A stretch of 64,000 nt of DNA from Balanoglossus misakiensis (Eukaryota > Hemichordata), in the NCBI GenBank assembly GCA_040954595.2, contig CM082595.2:7502001-7566000 (forward strand), in the 5' to 3' direction. The position numbers and the translations under genes are program-made. Below are positions 48,480 through 60,857 of the stretch, in pieces. Every line of letters begins with the position of its first letter. The first letter of the stretch is position 1. The notes under the pieces are model-generated. The model saw only the letters and a program-made list of their open reading frames with translations, was not told the origin of the DNA and did no database searches.

Positions 48480-49165
48480 GTATACATGTACATGTACGTC
48501 TGTATGTATGTATGTATGTTGTATGTACATGTATGTGAACTATGTATGTATGTACATGTATGTGTGTATGTATGCATGTACGTCTGTATGTATGTATGTA
48601 CATGTATGTGAACTATGTATGTATGTACATGTATGTGTGTATGTATGCATGTACGTATGTATGTATGTATGTACGAACGTACATGTTTGTATGTATGCAT
48701 GTACGTACGTACGTATATACGTATGTACGTACACGTATGTACATGTACATATATGTATGTATGTGTGTATGTATGTATGTCTGTATGTATGTATATGTTT
48801 GTATGTATGTACATGTATGTATATATACACATGTACATCTCCATGTATGTATGTATGTATATGCATGTATGTACATGTATGTTTGTATGTATTTACATGT
48901 ATGTACTGTAAAACACTTTATTTTTCAAAATTTTCGAGATATCGAGAGAGGCCACTGTTTCGCGAGTATTAATTTTCGCGTTCTCTTATTTCATTCACTG
49001 TATCGCTATCTTCAAAAAAGCACGCGACTTTTTATTTTCACGTTATTTTGGCTCTCGCGTATTTCACGTAAATTTATTGCTTGCAAAAATAAAGTGTTTT
49101 ACAGTATGTACATGTTTGTATGTATGTATGTGTGTGTATGTATGTATGTATGTATGTAGGTATGT
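48480..49165. repeat. TGTA/CATG tetranucleotide microsatellite, split by a MITE
   Basis: Imperfect TGTA/TGCA/CATG array at 48480-48905 and 49107-49165, interrupted by the element at 48906-49104. Tyr/His/Cys-rich ORFs on both strands are translations of the array. Confidence 0.9.
48906..49104. mobile_element. TA-flanked MITE (CTGTAAAACAC ends), copy 1
   Basis: Starts CTGTAAAACACTTTATTTTT and ends with the inverse AGTGTTTTACAG, with TA on each side. The 199-bp interior carries CGCGAGTATTAATTTTCGCG and CTCTCGCGTATTTC and matches 62045-62251 in inverse orientation. Tc1/mariner-type by its TA target, which is inference. Confidence 0.8.
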
Positions 49166-49319
49166 ATGTAGGTAGATACATGTATGTGTGTATGCAATGC
49201 ATGAAGTGTTGGAAACTACTGCCCGTCCTCCCATCCGAGACTGGTAACTTTTTAGTATGTACGTCCGATATGTACATACGTATATCCAGTGTATGGATGT
49301 TTGTTTATGTGTGAAGTTT

Positions 49320-50330
49320 AAATGTCTCTTGGTTCCTATGACAAATCAATACAAGGTACGGTAAGTGTAATAGGTCATTTTCTGTTTACAGGAAAGAAGA
49401 GGATACGCGTGTACCAGTATGGAATCAAAAGCCAGAGCATCAGATGCAGAGACACTTATTCGGACGAGATAATTTTTTTTTCACTGGAGTAAACTAACTT
49501 TGTTTCATTTCTTTATCATTTCAAGAATTGAACTCTCCCCCCCCCATGAGTTGCATTTGAACATTGATCAATCCCAACCTTAGTTATTATATTCCAATTT
49601 TGGGATTGTTATCCCAGAGAGAGGGAGCAGGTTAAAATTAAATTGCAATGTGTATATTTCAGTATGTCAACACTTGCCAGTGAAATTGAATATTTTCTAA
49701 AAAATCCCATCATATTGTTTTATTACATTCCTAAATTATCAGTATGATTTGTTCAGTATAACCTGAAGGTTGTTGTGTCCTATAGGCACGATAAGCATTG
49801 CGCGTAACAATTAAACACTGTGTAAATTAAATTAATAATACTAATGGCATTGGATACAGCAGACTTCAGGTGTTTGCCATTTAGCAGTGCATAAAGAATA
49901 AGTTGACTGTTAACATATGCTAAATGGTAAACAAAATAAAAAGGAATTACAACATTATTCCTGTATTGGTACAAAATGTGTGTGAAACTTGTGTGTTTTA
50001 AAAGCAAACATGACAATGAACAGTAAACCACAACTGCATGTGGTTCGACTTGCTCTCTCTCTCTCTCTCTAAATTTGAATTGTCATTTTCATTTTATTGT
50101 ACAATAGGTATGATTTACTGGTATTGTACATTTTGAAAGAATGATTTTTTATGAAGGAAGGGTTTAATGGCCATGTTTTCATGATTAATATTAGGTATGA
50201 ATATGTAAATTTAAGGCTATACAGAAAAACCTGGGTCAGTAAAACTGCCTCAACTTCATATTCACCTCTCAAACTTGGCTCAGTGATAAGGGCCAATAAG
50301 TAGTCGACTACCTGACCCTTGAACTTTTAA
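49320..50330. other. AT-rich spacer
   Basis: No gene recognised. It contains a C-run near 49540 and a short CT tract near 50053-50070. Confidence 0.4.
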
Positions 50331-50429
50331 TTAATCATGTGACCCGGCAGCCATCTTGGATTGAAAAATCTAAATGGTCCTCATTTGCATAACAAATGAG
50401 GAATCAAAATTCTGTAATCAATCTTTGTA

Positions 50430-51900
50430 GACCGGTAACCTACATGCCCCTTTTCAAGGTCCTAGGCCAAAATTTCTAGAGCAATATTTTTCATATCCCA
50501 TGACCTTTGACCCAGCAATTGGCCTCCAACAGCAATTAGGGAATGGCCACATTTTAACTCTGGCATTATGGTCTATGTAATGGTCCTGGACAGCTAGTGT
50601 CTATTGTCCAGTGACCAACATGGGACCAAAATAAATGCCAATGTCTAGAGCATTATCTTTCGTATCCCATGACCTTTGACCCAGCAATTGGCCTCCAACT
50701 GCAATTAAGATATGGCCACATTTTAAACTGTGGCATTATGGTCTATGTAATGGTCCTGGACAGCTAGTGTCTATTGTCCAGTGACCAACATGGGACCAAA
50801 ATAAATGCCAATGTCTAGAGCATTATTTTTCGTATCCCACGATCTTTGACCCAGCAATTGGCCTCCAACTGCAATTAAGGTATGGCCACATTTTAAACTG
50901 TGGCATTATGGTCTATGTAATGGTCCTGGACAGCTAATGTCTATTGTCCAGTGACCAACATGGGACCAAAATAAAATCCAAATTTTGGGAGTTATCCCTG
51001 ACCTTTGAAGGTAATTAAATATGTGCATTAACCAATTGAGCCAGAGGATTGGTTTTGGTAGACATGCAAAAGAATGGGAGCAACATGTAACCACCATATT
51101 TTGTGGTTACCCCCTGACCTTTGACCCTCATTAATTATGTACATATCTAATTTCACCTAGAAAGCTGAATTTTGGTGGATAGGTCAGGGTGGCATTATGG
51201 GATGAAATAATTTTGTTGACATGCCATATGACCTTGATGTCCTTTGACCTTAACATAACATAAATGCAAATTACCAGAGGTGCAAGCTTCGTATTTGGTG
51301 GGATTAAGCCCAGAGATGTACAGGTTAACCCCTGACCCTATTTAATGTTGTGCATATCTAATTATAGGCTTGCAAAAACACCTAGAAAGCTGATTTTTGG
51401 TGGACAGGTAGAATAATGGAATGTCATTATTTTGCCAACATGATGACCTTTGACCCTAATATCACATCAATGCGAATTACGAGATGATTACAGGAGGATC
51501 AAGCTTCATATTTGCTCAAATGAAGCGCATAACTTGAAAGGTTAACCCCTTGACATTTGACTCTCATTAATTATGTGCATATCTTATTCTAGGTTAACCA
51601 ATAGGGCTTGAGCTCCAATTTTTGGTGGACACAGACCATTATGGCTTCAAATCATTTGGCCATTATGTCATGTGACCTTTATGACCTTCGACCTCAATGT
51701 CACGTAATTAAATATTAATAAAGTGCTCAAGGGTTCACATTTTGTGTGGTGAAGTGCCCAATGGTGCACTGTCCCTGACCTCAAACATTATGAAATGAAA
51801 TTCTAGGCAAACAAATAGAAAAGAGGTCTTTATTGTTACAATTAAGGTCAATTATGTGACCGAAATGTTTGGCCAACATGTCACATGACCTTGACCTTAA
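50430..51900 (+). repeat. 169-170-bp tandem repeat and surrounding TGACCTTTGACC-rich DNA
   Basis: Units start near 50501, 50670 and 50840, each with TGACCTTTGACC (CGATCTTTGACC in the third), AGCAATTGGCCTCCAAC, TATGGTCTATGTAATGG and GTCCAGTGACCAACATGGGA. Identity is high. Similar TGACCTTTGA words continue singly at about 50998, 51116, 51232, 51445 and 51696. The word is a DR1 arrangement of nuclear-receptor half-sites. No coding potential. Confidence 0.75.
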
Positions 51901-52249
51901 AAGTGACTTTCTGAATGGTCTTTGGACATGCTTGGGCCCGGTAATGCTACTTGTAGCTTTAATTTATTATTTATTTTTTTATTTGTTTGTTTGTTTTTTG
52001 CTTGTTTGTTTATGTATTTTTGTTTGTGTATTTTTATTTTTTTGTTTGTTTTGTTTTGTTTTGTTTGTACTTGTTTATCCATGAATCCATCAATTCATTC
52101 ATTCATTCATTTAATTTTTTTTTGTATATGTGTGTGTGTGTGTGCGTTGGTATGCGTATATTATGTATGTTTGATTTTTTTCTATGGATTGACACAAGTT
52201 TTTGTGTTTAGGATTTTTGTTAGGTATCTGTCTGGGAGTATGATGGTTG

Positions 52250-52790
52250 TATTTGGCTCTTGTGATTGCCATGCTGATTTTTTGAATTTGTACTTGAATG
52301 TTCATAAGTTTTTGGTGTCTGGGAATTCTGTGGTATTTGCTGTCTCTGATTGCCATGGTTGTCTTTTCTTTTGAATGGTCATGATTTTTTGACTGTATGA
52401 TAGAGTTCTGGGTTTGCATTTAGACGTCTGTGATTGCCATGGTCTTTTTTTTTGGGGGGGGGGGGATTTGTAGTTGAATGTTCATAAGTTTTTGGTGTCT
52501 GGGAATTCTGTGGTATTTGCTGTCTCTGATTGCCGTGGTTGTCTTTTTGAATTCTTTTGAATGGAAATGATTTTTTGGGGGTGCCTGAAAGTGTTCTGGG
52601 TTTGCATTTAGACATCTGTGATTGCCATGGTTTGTTTGGAATTTGTAGTTGACTGTGTAAAGTTCTTGGTGTCTAAGAGATCTGTTGTTGTATTTTGCCA
52701 TTTGTGATTGCCATTTCCTGTGTTTTTTTAATTCATATTGAATTTTCATGATTTTTGGAGGAGTTTGGTGGTTGTTTTCTGTCATTTTGA
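52250..52790 (+). repeat. Tandem repeat, about 86-96-bp period
   Basis: GTGATTGCCATG or CTGATTGCC(A/G)TGG recurs near 52259, 52345, 52431, 52525, 52619 and 52706. Alternating TTTGAATTTGTA and TTCTTTTGAATGG contexts suggest a dimeric unit of about 180 bp. A 12-G run lies near 52455. ORFs across it are repeat translations. Confidence 0.6.
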
Positions 52791-53329
52791 CGAAGCTGGT
52801 TGGAACCCACGTGCCGAAGAAGTCCCAAGATCGCGATCTTCAATTCATTTTTAGCTTTTTACCTTTTTTTTTGCAGTGTACTTTCCCGTGACATAAATAA
52901 TAAATATATCTGTGTTTTTTGTGTGTATTTTAAAGTTATTATGATTACATTGTTTGTCTCTTTTATCCCCAATGTTGAATTTTTTTCCTCGGTGTTGGGT
53001 GCCTTTAATGAAGTTTTCCCAATGGCTATAACAGATGAGAAGGTTTCAATTTGCAATATTTTTGATAATACCATTTGTATAGCATGACTTACCAGATGTA
53101 AAAACATTTGCAATAGATCCTTCAAGTCCAGTGTAGTTTCCTGGGATCAGTTCATTAGTTGCTTTTCACATGCGCGCGCTGAACAGTTTTAAATACCGGT
53201 ATATCTGTTTTTATTCTTCACATTTTAATGTGAACGTCATGATTTTGCTTTTGTTTGACATTGATACTTGCATAGATCAGGTTACTGTACACATTTGTTG
53301 CATGCTTATGCATGTGCGAGTGTTTACAG

Positions 53330-53990
53330 TGCTTTGATTTTTTGTTTATTTTTTATAAATACATAATGTGTTTGCTAAAGCTATATAGGCATATTTCGGT
53401 TACAATATTTAGGGGGCATAATAGGGAATTTTCGCTCATAAATTGAATAACATCGAGCCTATGCAACATGGCTTACAGGCAACACATTATATACACTTTT
53501 TGAACAATAAAATTGTACTTTAAAAGTTTTCTTTATTTTATTCACTTTCAGTTATTTTACATTTGAATATTCATTTTTCCCCGAATGGTTTTGGGTCTTA
53601 ATGAAAGTTTTCCAATAACTGTCAGATGAGGTTCCAATTTGCCTCTACTTGACATTTTAAAGTATTCATTTTTTAACAGTTTTGGTGTATGAGTGTGTGA
53701 TTTTTGTACAGATTATTGTACAGATTTGTCACATGCTTATGCATTGTGTGAATGTTTACAGTTCTTTGAATATTTTATAATTTTTTTATAAAGACATTAA
53801 TAATGTGTTTGCAGAAGCCTTATAGGCATTTTTGGTTATAATATTTAGGGGGGCATAACACCAGGGAATTTTCGCTCATAAATTGAATAACATCGAGCCT
53901 ATGAAACATGGCTTGCAGGCAACACATTATGTACACCTTTTGAACAAAAAAAATTACTTTTGGCATTTACTTTAAAAGTTTTCTATATTT
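53330..53990 (+). repeat. Older internal duplication, about 440-bp period
   Basis: 53380-53600 and 53820-54050 share TATAGGCAT, TATTTAGGGG, GGGAATTTTCGCTCATAAAT, AACATCGAGCCTATG and GGCAACACATTAT. The copies are diverged, so this duplication predates the 3225-bp one that contains its second copy. Confidence 0.7.
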
Positions 53991-55258
53991 AATACACTTA
54001 CAGTTATTTACATTTTAATATTCATTTTTTACTCGGAATGTTTGGGGTCTAAATGAAAGTTTTCCAATAACTACATCAGATGAGGATTCAATTTGCTTTT
54101 ACATTTTATTTCAAAATATTTACTTTTTAATTAAGATTTCAAAATTATTCTCAGTGTCCATGCCTTTTTCCCCAATTGGGGGCTCTTCAACGTTTTCACC
54201 CAGTTGCTGCAACTGATGAAGTTTCCTTCAAGTATATCTCTTCAAGTCCAGCATAGTTTCCTGTGATCAGTACATTAGTCACTTTTGACACAACTGACTT
54301 CAACAGTTTGACATTTGTCATGTTCGTTCTTTCTATTTTAGAATGAAATTTGTGATTTTAGGTTTGTGCTGAAACTTATGGAACTTAGTTTGGATAAGAT
54401 TATTCTTATACACATTAAGTTCCACTATCTGTATCAGACATTTTTGTCATTTGACAGTTACATTTTTTCAGAAGGCATTAATGCCATTGTTTGTAAACTT
54501 CGTGAATCTTCATGATTACCTACGCTTTCCCAGATGATTTTTTCCCTATCCCGAAATAGGTTTTTTTCTGGGTTTTAGTGCGGGGTAAATTGTCAATTTG
54601 TGCAGTCATTCTAGTGTAGAATAAAGTACATGAGCTGCCTCTCATGTAAAATTGACCTGTATTGTGTGTGTGTATGCATTTGGATGTGGTATTCTGCAGG
54701 CCGGTTGGAATGGAGATGGCGACTATACACTGGAGTGGGTTGGGTGTTTGAATGTGTCCAGAGCTGGTGGATTGTGGGTGTCAGTCAACAGTACATGTGT
54801 ACAAACTTGAAAACAGTAGCATCTAATGCGAATCACTGTGGAAACCTTAAAAGTGGGAAAATACATTAACACTTTCCTCTACATTGGGAGGGAGTAAAAC
54901 CATGTTGTGGGGAATATTTGGGAGAGAATTTAGTGGAACAGCCATGCTGTTCTGCCAATACCCCCTGGTTGCAATGTCATTATCATCTCCCTGAACAGAT
55001 GGGACATATAAAATGAATATTTAAATGAGGAACGAAATGGGGGAGTGAAATCTGTTGCATGGGAACAGCCTCAGTGATGACTCATCAAAGTCCGATGACG
55101 ATGCAATATGATACAAGCAGAAGTTGTAAAATGACTTTGGACTTAAATGGCGACAATCGACTTGTGCGCATGTGCCAAACCAGAGACTCTGGTTACAAAA
55201 ATTGTATACAGTCAATGTCATCGCCATAAGGCAGTGTGCTGTCCTAACAACAGACAAG

Positions 55259-55462
55259 ATGGCGGTGACCATAGTCTGTGTCGGAGATCAGGAAAAACCA
55301 GCAAATTGGGTGAAAGGAATGGACAAAACTAAAGTCTACTTATATGGTGCATATGAAATATGGAAGGAGGCGAAGGCAGTCTACTATTTGGATGCCTTGA
55401 GAGCAAAAATTGCAGAAATTTGGACGAAATGTTTGTACACACAAATATGGTCAAAAGCTTAA
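55259..55462 (+). CDS. Small unrecognised ORF in duplicated unit 1
   Basis: 67 codons, MAVTIVCVGDQEKPANWVKG..., with ACAAG before the ATG. Identical in unit 2. No family recognised, no splice context, and unit 2 is too recent to show selection, so it may be chance. Confidence 0.15.
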   Translation: MAVTIVCVGDQEKPANWVKGMDKTKVYLYGAYEIWKEAKAVYYLDALRAKIAEIWTKCLYTQIWSKA

Positions 55463-56076
55463 AAGTAAACAAATGCAATTTGGAGATTATGGGAACTAGT
55501 CAGTCAGGGTCATCCAGTTAATTAATACAGTCTGTGTCAAAAGGTCACTGACCCCCCCCCCCCCCCCCCATGCAAAGCAGAAAGGGCCTCCCCTTGAATT
55601 TCACAAACGGGGTGACTCATATTTTATCACGAGAGAAATCAGAAACCATTAATATATACATGTAGACTTGATATTTTTTTGCAAAGTCACTGCTCTATCA
55701 GAAATTCCTGAGAAGAACATCACCTGGCCTAAGGCATTGAGAAAATTAAGTTTAAAAAAATGTAGGGCTGTTCTACTTGGGTATGACATGTATAATCGTC
55801 TAACATGTTTTACTATAGTATAACATACAAAGTTGCGGCAATTAAATATTTTCATATGCATCAATAGCTCATGGACAATTGTTGATGATAAAAGCTCATC
55901 AATTTAGATTTTAATAAAGCACAGACAATTGCCTTTCTAGCAATACATGTACAAGTTTGTTGGAGAAACGAAATACAGTTCATAAAAGTATAGAAAACTT
56001 CGGCACAAAAATATGGATGAGGAAAAATGGCGCCACTAGTTCCTCGCCCGATGGGGGCGCTCTGCTACACTCGGCC

Positions 56077-56457
56077 TAGTCTGGTTCCCTGCCCCAATCC
56101 CACCGCTGGCTGCGCTACGCTAAAGGGAAAGGGTCAGGCACGGCCTATTGTAAACATGGCTCTCATTGGTCAATACGTACGAACATTAAGTTGTTAAGTT
56201 GATAAGATGTTGTAAGATACTCATTTCCCGTTCTCTCCTTCACCTCCATGAATGTTTATCATTCGATTTCCAACTTTACAACAAACGAAACAAAATAAAC
56301 AGCCTGGATGAATCTTGACTGGCGTACGGACATTGGAGGCATCCATCTTGTTTATGATCACCTGGTCTTCCCAGGTTTCTGAGGATGCAATCGGGCCGTA
56401 CCTTACCCCTTTAGCGTAGCGCAGCCAGCGGTGGGGTTGGGGCAGGGAACCAGACTA
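56077..56457. mobile_element. 381-bp inverted-repeat element with 9-bp target-site duplication (unit 1)
   Basis: Ends TAGTCTGGTTCCCTGCCCCA and its inverse, with arms of about 50 bp. It is flanked by CACTCGGCC at 56068-56076 and 56458-56466. Its first six bases (TAGTCT) and duplication length equal those of the 387-bp elements at 38139 and 62651, suggesting one superfamily. Confidence 0.85.
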
Positions 56458-58483
56458 CACTCGGCCATCGCTAAACCAGCGCATGCGCACAACCATTGGA
56501 CATGGAAAGAGTTCAGGGCATTGGAGGTCAAGCGTAATTTCAAAACAACCGCCTAACAATAAACCGGGTTTTACCGTTAATTGGCGTAGGGTGATCAATT
56601 GGAAAATCTTGAAATGTACAGGTACACACCTGCAATCAATTAATTATATGATGAAGTTTCGCCTTCGCTTTACCTCGAAGACAAAGTTTGTGGTGGCTTA
56701 CAGGCAACACATTATATACACTTTTTGAACAATAAAATTGTACTTTAAAAGTTTTCTTTATTTTATTCACTTTCAGTTATTTTACATTTGAATATTCATT
56801 TTTCCCCGAATGGTTTTGGGTCTTAATGAAAGTTTTCCAATAACTGTCAGATGAGGTTCCAATTTGCCTCTACTTGACATTTTAAAGTATTCATTTTTTA
56901 ACAGTTTTGGTGTATGAGTGTGTGATTTTTGTACAGATTATTGTACAGATTTGTCACATGCTTATGCATTGTGTGAATGTTTACAGTTCTTTGAATATTT
57001 TATAATTTTTTTATAAAGACATTAATAATGTGTTTGCAGAAGCCTTATAGGCATTTTTGGTTATAATATTTAGGGGGGCATAACACCAGGGAATTTTCGC
57101 TCATAAATTGAATAACATCGAGCCTATGAAACATGGCTTGCAGGCAACACATTATGTACACCTTTTGAACAAAAAAAATTACTTTTGGCATTTACTTTAA
57201 AAGTTTTCTATATTTAATACACTTACAGTTATTTACATTTTAATATTCATTTTTTACTCGGAATGTTTGGGGTCTAAATGAAAGTTTTCCAATAACTACA
57301 TCAGATGAGGATTCAATTTGCTTTTACATTTTATTTCAAAATATTTACTTTTTAATTAAGATTTCAAAATTATTCTCAGTGTCCATGCCTTTTTCCCCAA
57401 TTGGGGGCTCTTCAACGTTTTCACCCAGTTGCTGCAACTGATGAAGTTTCCTTCAAGTATATCTCTTCAAGTCCAGCATAGTTTCCTGTGATCAGTACAT
57501 TAGTCACTTTTGACACAACTGACTTCAACAGTTTGACATTTGTCATGTTCGTTCTTTCTATTTTAGAATGAAATTTGTGATTTTAGGTTTGTGCTGAAAC
57601 TTATGGAACTTAGTTTGGATAAGATTATTCTTATACACATTAAGTTCCACTATCTGTATCAGACATTTTTGTCATTTGACAGTTACATTTTTTCAGAAGG
57701 CATTAATGCCATTGTTTGTAAACTTCGTGAATCTTCATGATTACCTACGCTTTCCCAGATGATTTTTTCCCTATCCCGAAATAGGTTTTTTTCTGGGTTT
57801 TAGTGCGGGGTAAATTGTCAATTTGTGCAGTCATTCTAGTGTAGAATAAAGTACATGAGCTGCCTCTCATGTAAAATTGACCTGTATTGTGTGTGTGTAT
57901 GCATTTGGATGTGGTATTCTGCAGGCCGGTTGGAATGGAGATGGCGACTATACACTGGAGTGGGTTGGGTGTTTGAATGTGTCCAGAGCTGGTGGATTGT
58001 GGGTGTCAGTCAACAGTACATGTGTACAAACTTGAAAACAGTAGCATCTAATGCGAATCACTGTGGAAACCTTAAAAGTGGGAAAATACATTAACACTTT
58101 CCTCTACATTGGGAGGGAGTAAAACCATGTTGTGGGGAATATTTGGGAGAGAATTTAGTGGAACAGCCATGCTGTTCTGCCAATACCCCCTGGTTGCAAT
58201 GTCATTATCATCTCCCTGAACAGATGGGACATATAAAATGAATATTTAAATGAGGAACGAAATGGGGGAGTGAAATCTGTTGCATGGGAACAGCCTCAGT
58301 GATGACTCATCAAAGTCCGATGACGATGCAATATGATACAAGCAGAAGTTGTAAAATGACTTTGGACTTAAATGGCGACAATCGACTTGTGCGCATGTGC
58401 CAAACCAGAGACTCTGGTTACAAAAATTGTATACAGTCAATGTCATCGCCATAAGGCAGTGTGCTGTCCTAACAACAGACAAG

Positions 58484-58687
58484 ATGGCGGTGACCATAGT
58501 CTGTGTCGGAGATCAGGAAAAACCAGCAAATTGGGTGAAAGGAATGGACAAAACTAAAGTCTACTTATATGGTGCATATGAAATATGGAAGGAGGCGAAG
58601 GCAGTCTACTATTTGGATGCCTTGAGAGCAAAAATTGCAGAAATTTGGACGAAATGTTTGTACACACAAATATGGTCAAAAGCTTAA
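58484..58687 (+). CDS. Small unrecognised ORF in duplicated unit 2
   Basis: Same 67-codon ORF as 55259-55462, unchanged. Status equally uncertain. Confidence 0.15.
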   Translation: MAVTIVCVGDQEKPANWVKGMDKTKVYLYGAYEIWKEAKAVYYLDALRAKIAEIWTKCLYTQIWSKA

Positions 58688-59300
58688 AAGTAAACAAATG
58701 CAATTTGGAGATTATGGGAACTAGTCAGTCAGGGTCATCCAGTTAATTAATACAGTCTGTGTCAAAAGGTCACTGACCCCCCCCCCCCCCCCATGCAAAG
58801 CAGAAAGGGCCTCCCCTTGAATTTCACAAACGGGGTGACTCATATTTTATCACGAGAGAAATCAGAAACCATTAATATATACATGTAGACTTGATATTTT
58901 TTTGCAAAGTCACTGCTCTATCAGAAATTCCTGAGAAGAACATCACCTGGCCTAAGGCATTGAGAAAATTAAGTTTAAAAAAAATGTAGGGCTGTTCTAC
59001 TTGGGTATGACATGTATAATCGTCTAACATGTTTTACTATAGTATAACATACAAAGTTGCGGCAATTAAATATTTTCATATGCATCAATAGCTCATGGAC
59101 AATTGTTGATGATAAAAGCTCATCAATTTAGATTTTAATAAAGCACAGACAATTGCCTTTCTAGCAATACATGTACAAGTTTGTTGGAGAAACGAAATAC
59201 AGTTCATAAAAGTATAGAAAACTTCGGCACAAAAATATGGATGAGGAAAAATGGCGCCACTAGTTCCTCGCCCGATGGGGGCGCTCTGCTACACTCGGCC

Positions 59301-59681
59301 TAGTCTGGTTCCCTGCCCCAATCCCACCGCTGGCTGCGCTACGCTAAAGGGAAAGGGTCAGGCACGGCCTATTGTAAACATGGCTCTCATTGGTCAATAC
59401 GTACGAACATTAAGTTGTTAAGTTGATAAGATGTTGTAAGATACTCATTTCCCGTTCTCTCCTTCACCTCCATGAATGTTTATCATTCGATTTCCAACTT
59501 TACAACTAACGAAACAAAATAAACTGCCTGGATGAATCTTGACTGGCGTACGGACATTGGAGGCATCCATCTTGTTTATGATCACCTGGTCTTCCCAGGT
59601 TTCTGAGTATGCAATCGGGCCGTACCTTACCCCTTTAGCGTAGCGCAGCCAGCGGTGGGGTTGGGGCAGGGAACCAGACTA
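59301..59681. mobile_element. 381-bp inverted-repeat element (unit 2)
   Basis: Copy of 56077-56457 carried by the tandem duplication, again between CACTCGGCC repeats. It was duplicated with the unit and is not an independent insertion. Confidence 0.85.
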
Positions 59682-59861
59682 CACTCGGCCATCGCTAAAC
59701 CAGCGCATGCGCACAACCATTGGACATGGAAAGAGTTCAGGGCATTGGAGGTCAAGCGTAATTTCAAAACAACCGCCTAACAATAAACCGGGTTTTACCG
59801 TTAATTGGCGTAGGGTGATCAATTGGAAAATCTTGAAATGTACAGGTACACACCTGCAATC

Positions 59862-60857
59862 AATTAATTATATGATGAAGTTTCGCCTTCGCTTACCTCG
59901 AAGACAAAGTTTGTGGTGACCATTAAAAGAGCTTTACCAACAGAAACTCTGATGATGACAGTAGATAAAAATTAATCTAACCAGCTACCAACCTGGCTTC
60001 GCAAATGTTCGCCATTCACCGAATGATGGAACTTGGATACAGTTATATCGACGAAAACGTGTTGACTAAAGTCAAATTTAGACAAATGTGACCGAGTTCT
60101 TTCTCGACACCTATAAACATTTTTCCTATACGAGGTAAACGTCCGAAGGGTGGGATGTACAATGTGCAGATGTTTTCGGGATTATTGCTCCATATTTTCG
60201 TTTATAATCCCGGTGCTTCTTTTCTGCCCTACGTTTTGAGACTTCTTTTGAAAACGTATAAAATTCAATCAACATTATAGAACGAAATAATACCTTTCAA
60301 TAGGTCGATCTTTGTTGGCGGATTTTCTACTAATCTCATTAGTTGCCCGATTCCTCCCACCATACAGTGAAGCTTAGGAATAGCTTTCCGCCTGCACCAA
60401 CACTAGGTCAACTCTGTTTAAACACTGGGTCAACTCTGGGTTAGCACCCTATTGGCGCTCTAATTAGCACCTATTGGGCTTATGTTTAACTGGGGTGTGC
60501 TAAAACAATAGGGTGCGCCAACGTTTCACACTGAACAATGCCAAGTGCCAGGGCCAACAGATTCACACCTTTGTAACACTTGTGACACATGGGTTAACAC
60601 TGTGTGCCAAAAAACAATAGGGTGCGCCAAGGTTTAACACCTTTGTAGCACATGCTAACACTGAACAATGCCAAGTGCCAGGGCCAGCAGATTCACACCT
60701 TTGTAACACATGAGCTAACACTGTGTTGACGCATTATAAACACCATGTCAGCAAGTTGTTAGCAAATTGGAAAGCTATTCCTAAGCTTCACTGTACGGTT
60801 AACACCATCATTTTCTGAGATTTATTCCCATATGTAATTCAGATTACATAACATGAC
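59862..60857 (+). repeat. Direct repeat block A (interrupted by a MITE)
   Basis: Matches 60858-61625 block by block (ATGATGAAGTTTCGCCTTCG ... TTCAGATTACATAACATGAC). Block A has the 429-bp insertion at 60365 and lacks about 205 bases found in block B near 61117-61322. Confidence 0.85.
60365..60793. mobile_element. 429-bp MITE with TA target site, with empty site in the neighbouring copy
   Basis: Terminal inverted repeats CAGTGAAGCTTAGGAATAGC and inverse, about 25 bases, flanked by TA. Block B reads ACCATACGGTT where block A has ACCATA-element-TACGGTT, so the empty site is directly seen. The interior holds short repeats (AACAATAGGGTGCGCCAA, twice; CAATGCCAAGTGCCAGGGCC, twice). Tc1/mariner-type by TA target and CAGTG end. 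Confidence 0.9.

Larger units (their letters stand above)
53471..56695 (+). repeat. 3225-bp tandem duplication, unit 1
   Basis: 53471-56695 recurs as 56696-59919 in direct orientation without spacer. Differences seen are a handful: C-run length (18 against 16), one A-run base, and about four substitutions or one-base indels near the 3' end. The junction joins TTTGTGGTG to GCTTACAGG. The unit carries a 381-bp inverted-repeat element and no recognised gene. Confidence 0.92.
56696..59919 (+). repeat. 3225-bp tandem duplication, unit 2
   Basis: Direct near-identical copy of 53471-56695. Its right end continues into TTTGTGGTGACCATTAAAAG, which recurs (with one change) at 60902, so the right border of the unit lies at a repeat that exists a third time. 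Confidence 0.92.

Noticed and set aside
48451-49159. Long overlapping Tyr/Cys/His-rich ORFs on both strands
   Set aside because: They are six-frame translations of a TGTA/CATG microsatellite and an inserted MITE; no splice signals or non-repeat sequence support them.
50430-51000. Regularly spaced repeats resembling a CRISPR array
   Set aside because: Whole 170-bp units are conserved, without unique spacers, and the DNA is animal nuclear.
54630-54869. 79-codon ORF, duplicated at 57855
   Set aside because: Its repetition only reflects the 3225-bp duplication; composition is GT-rich and no domain is recognised.
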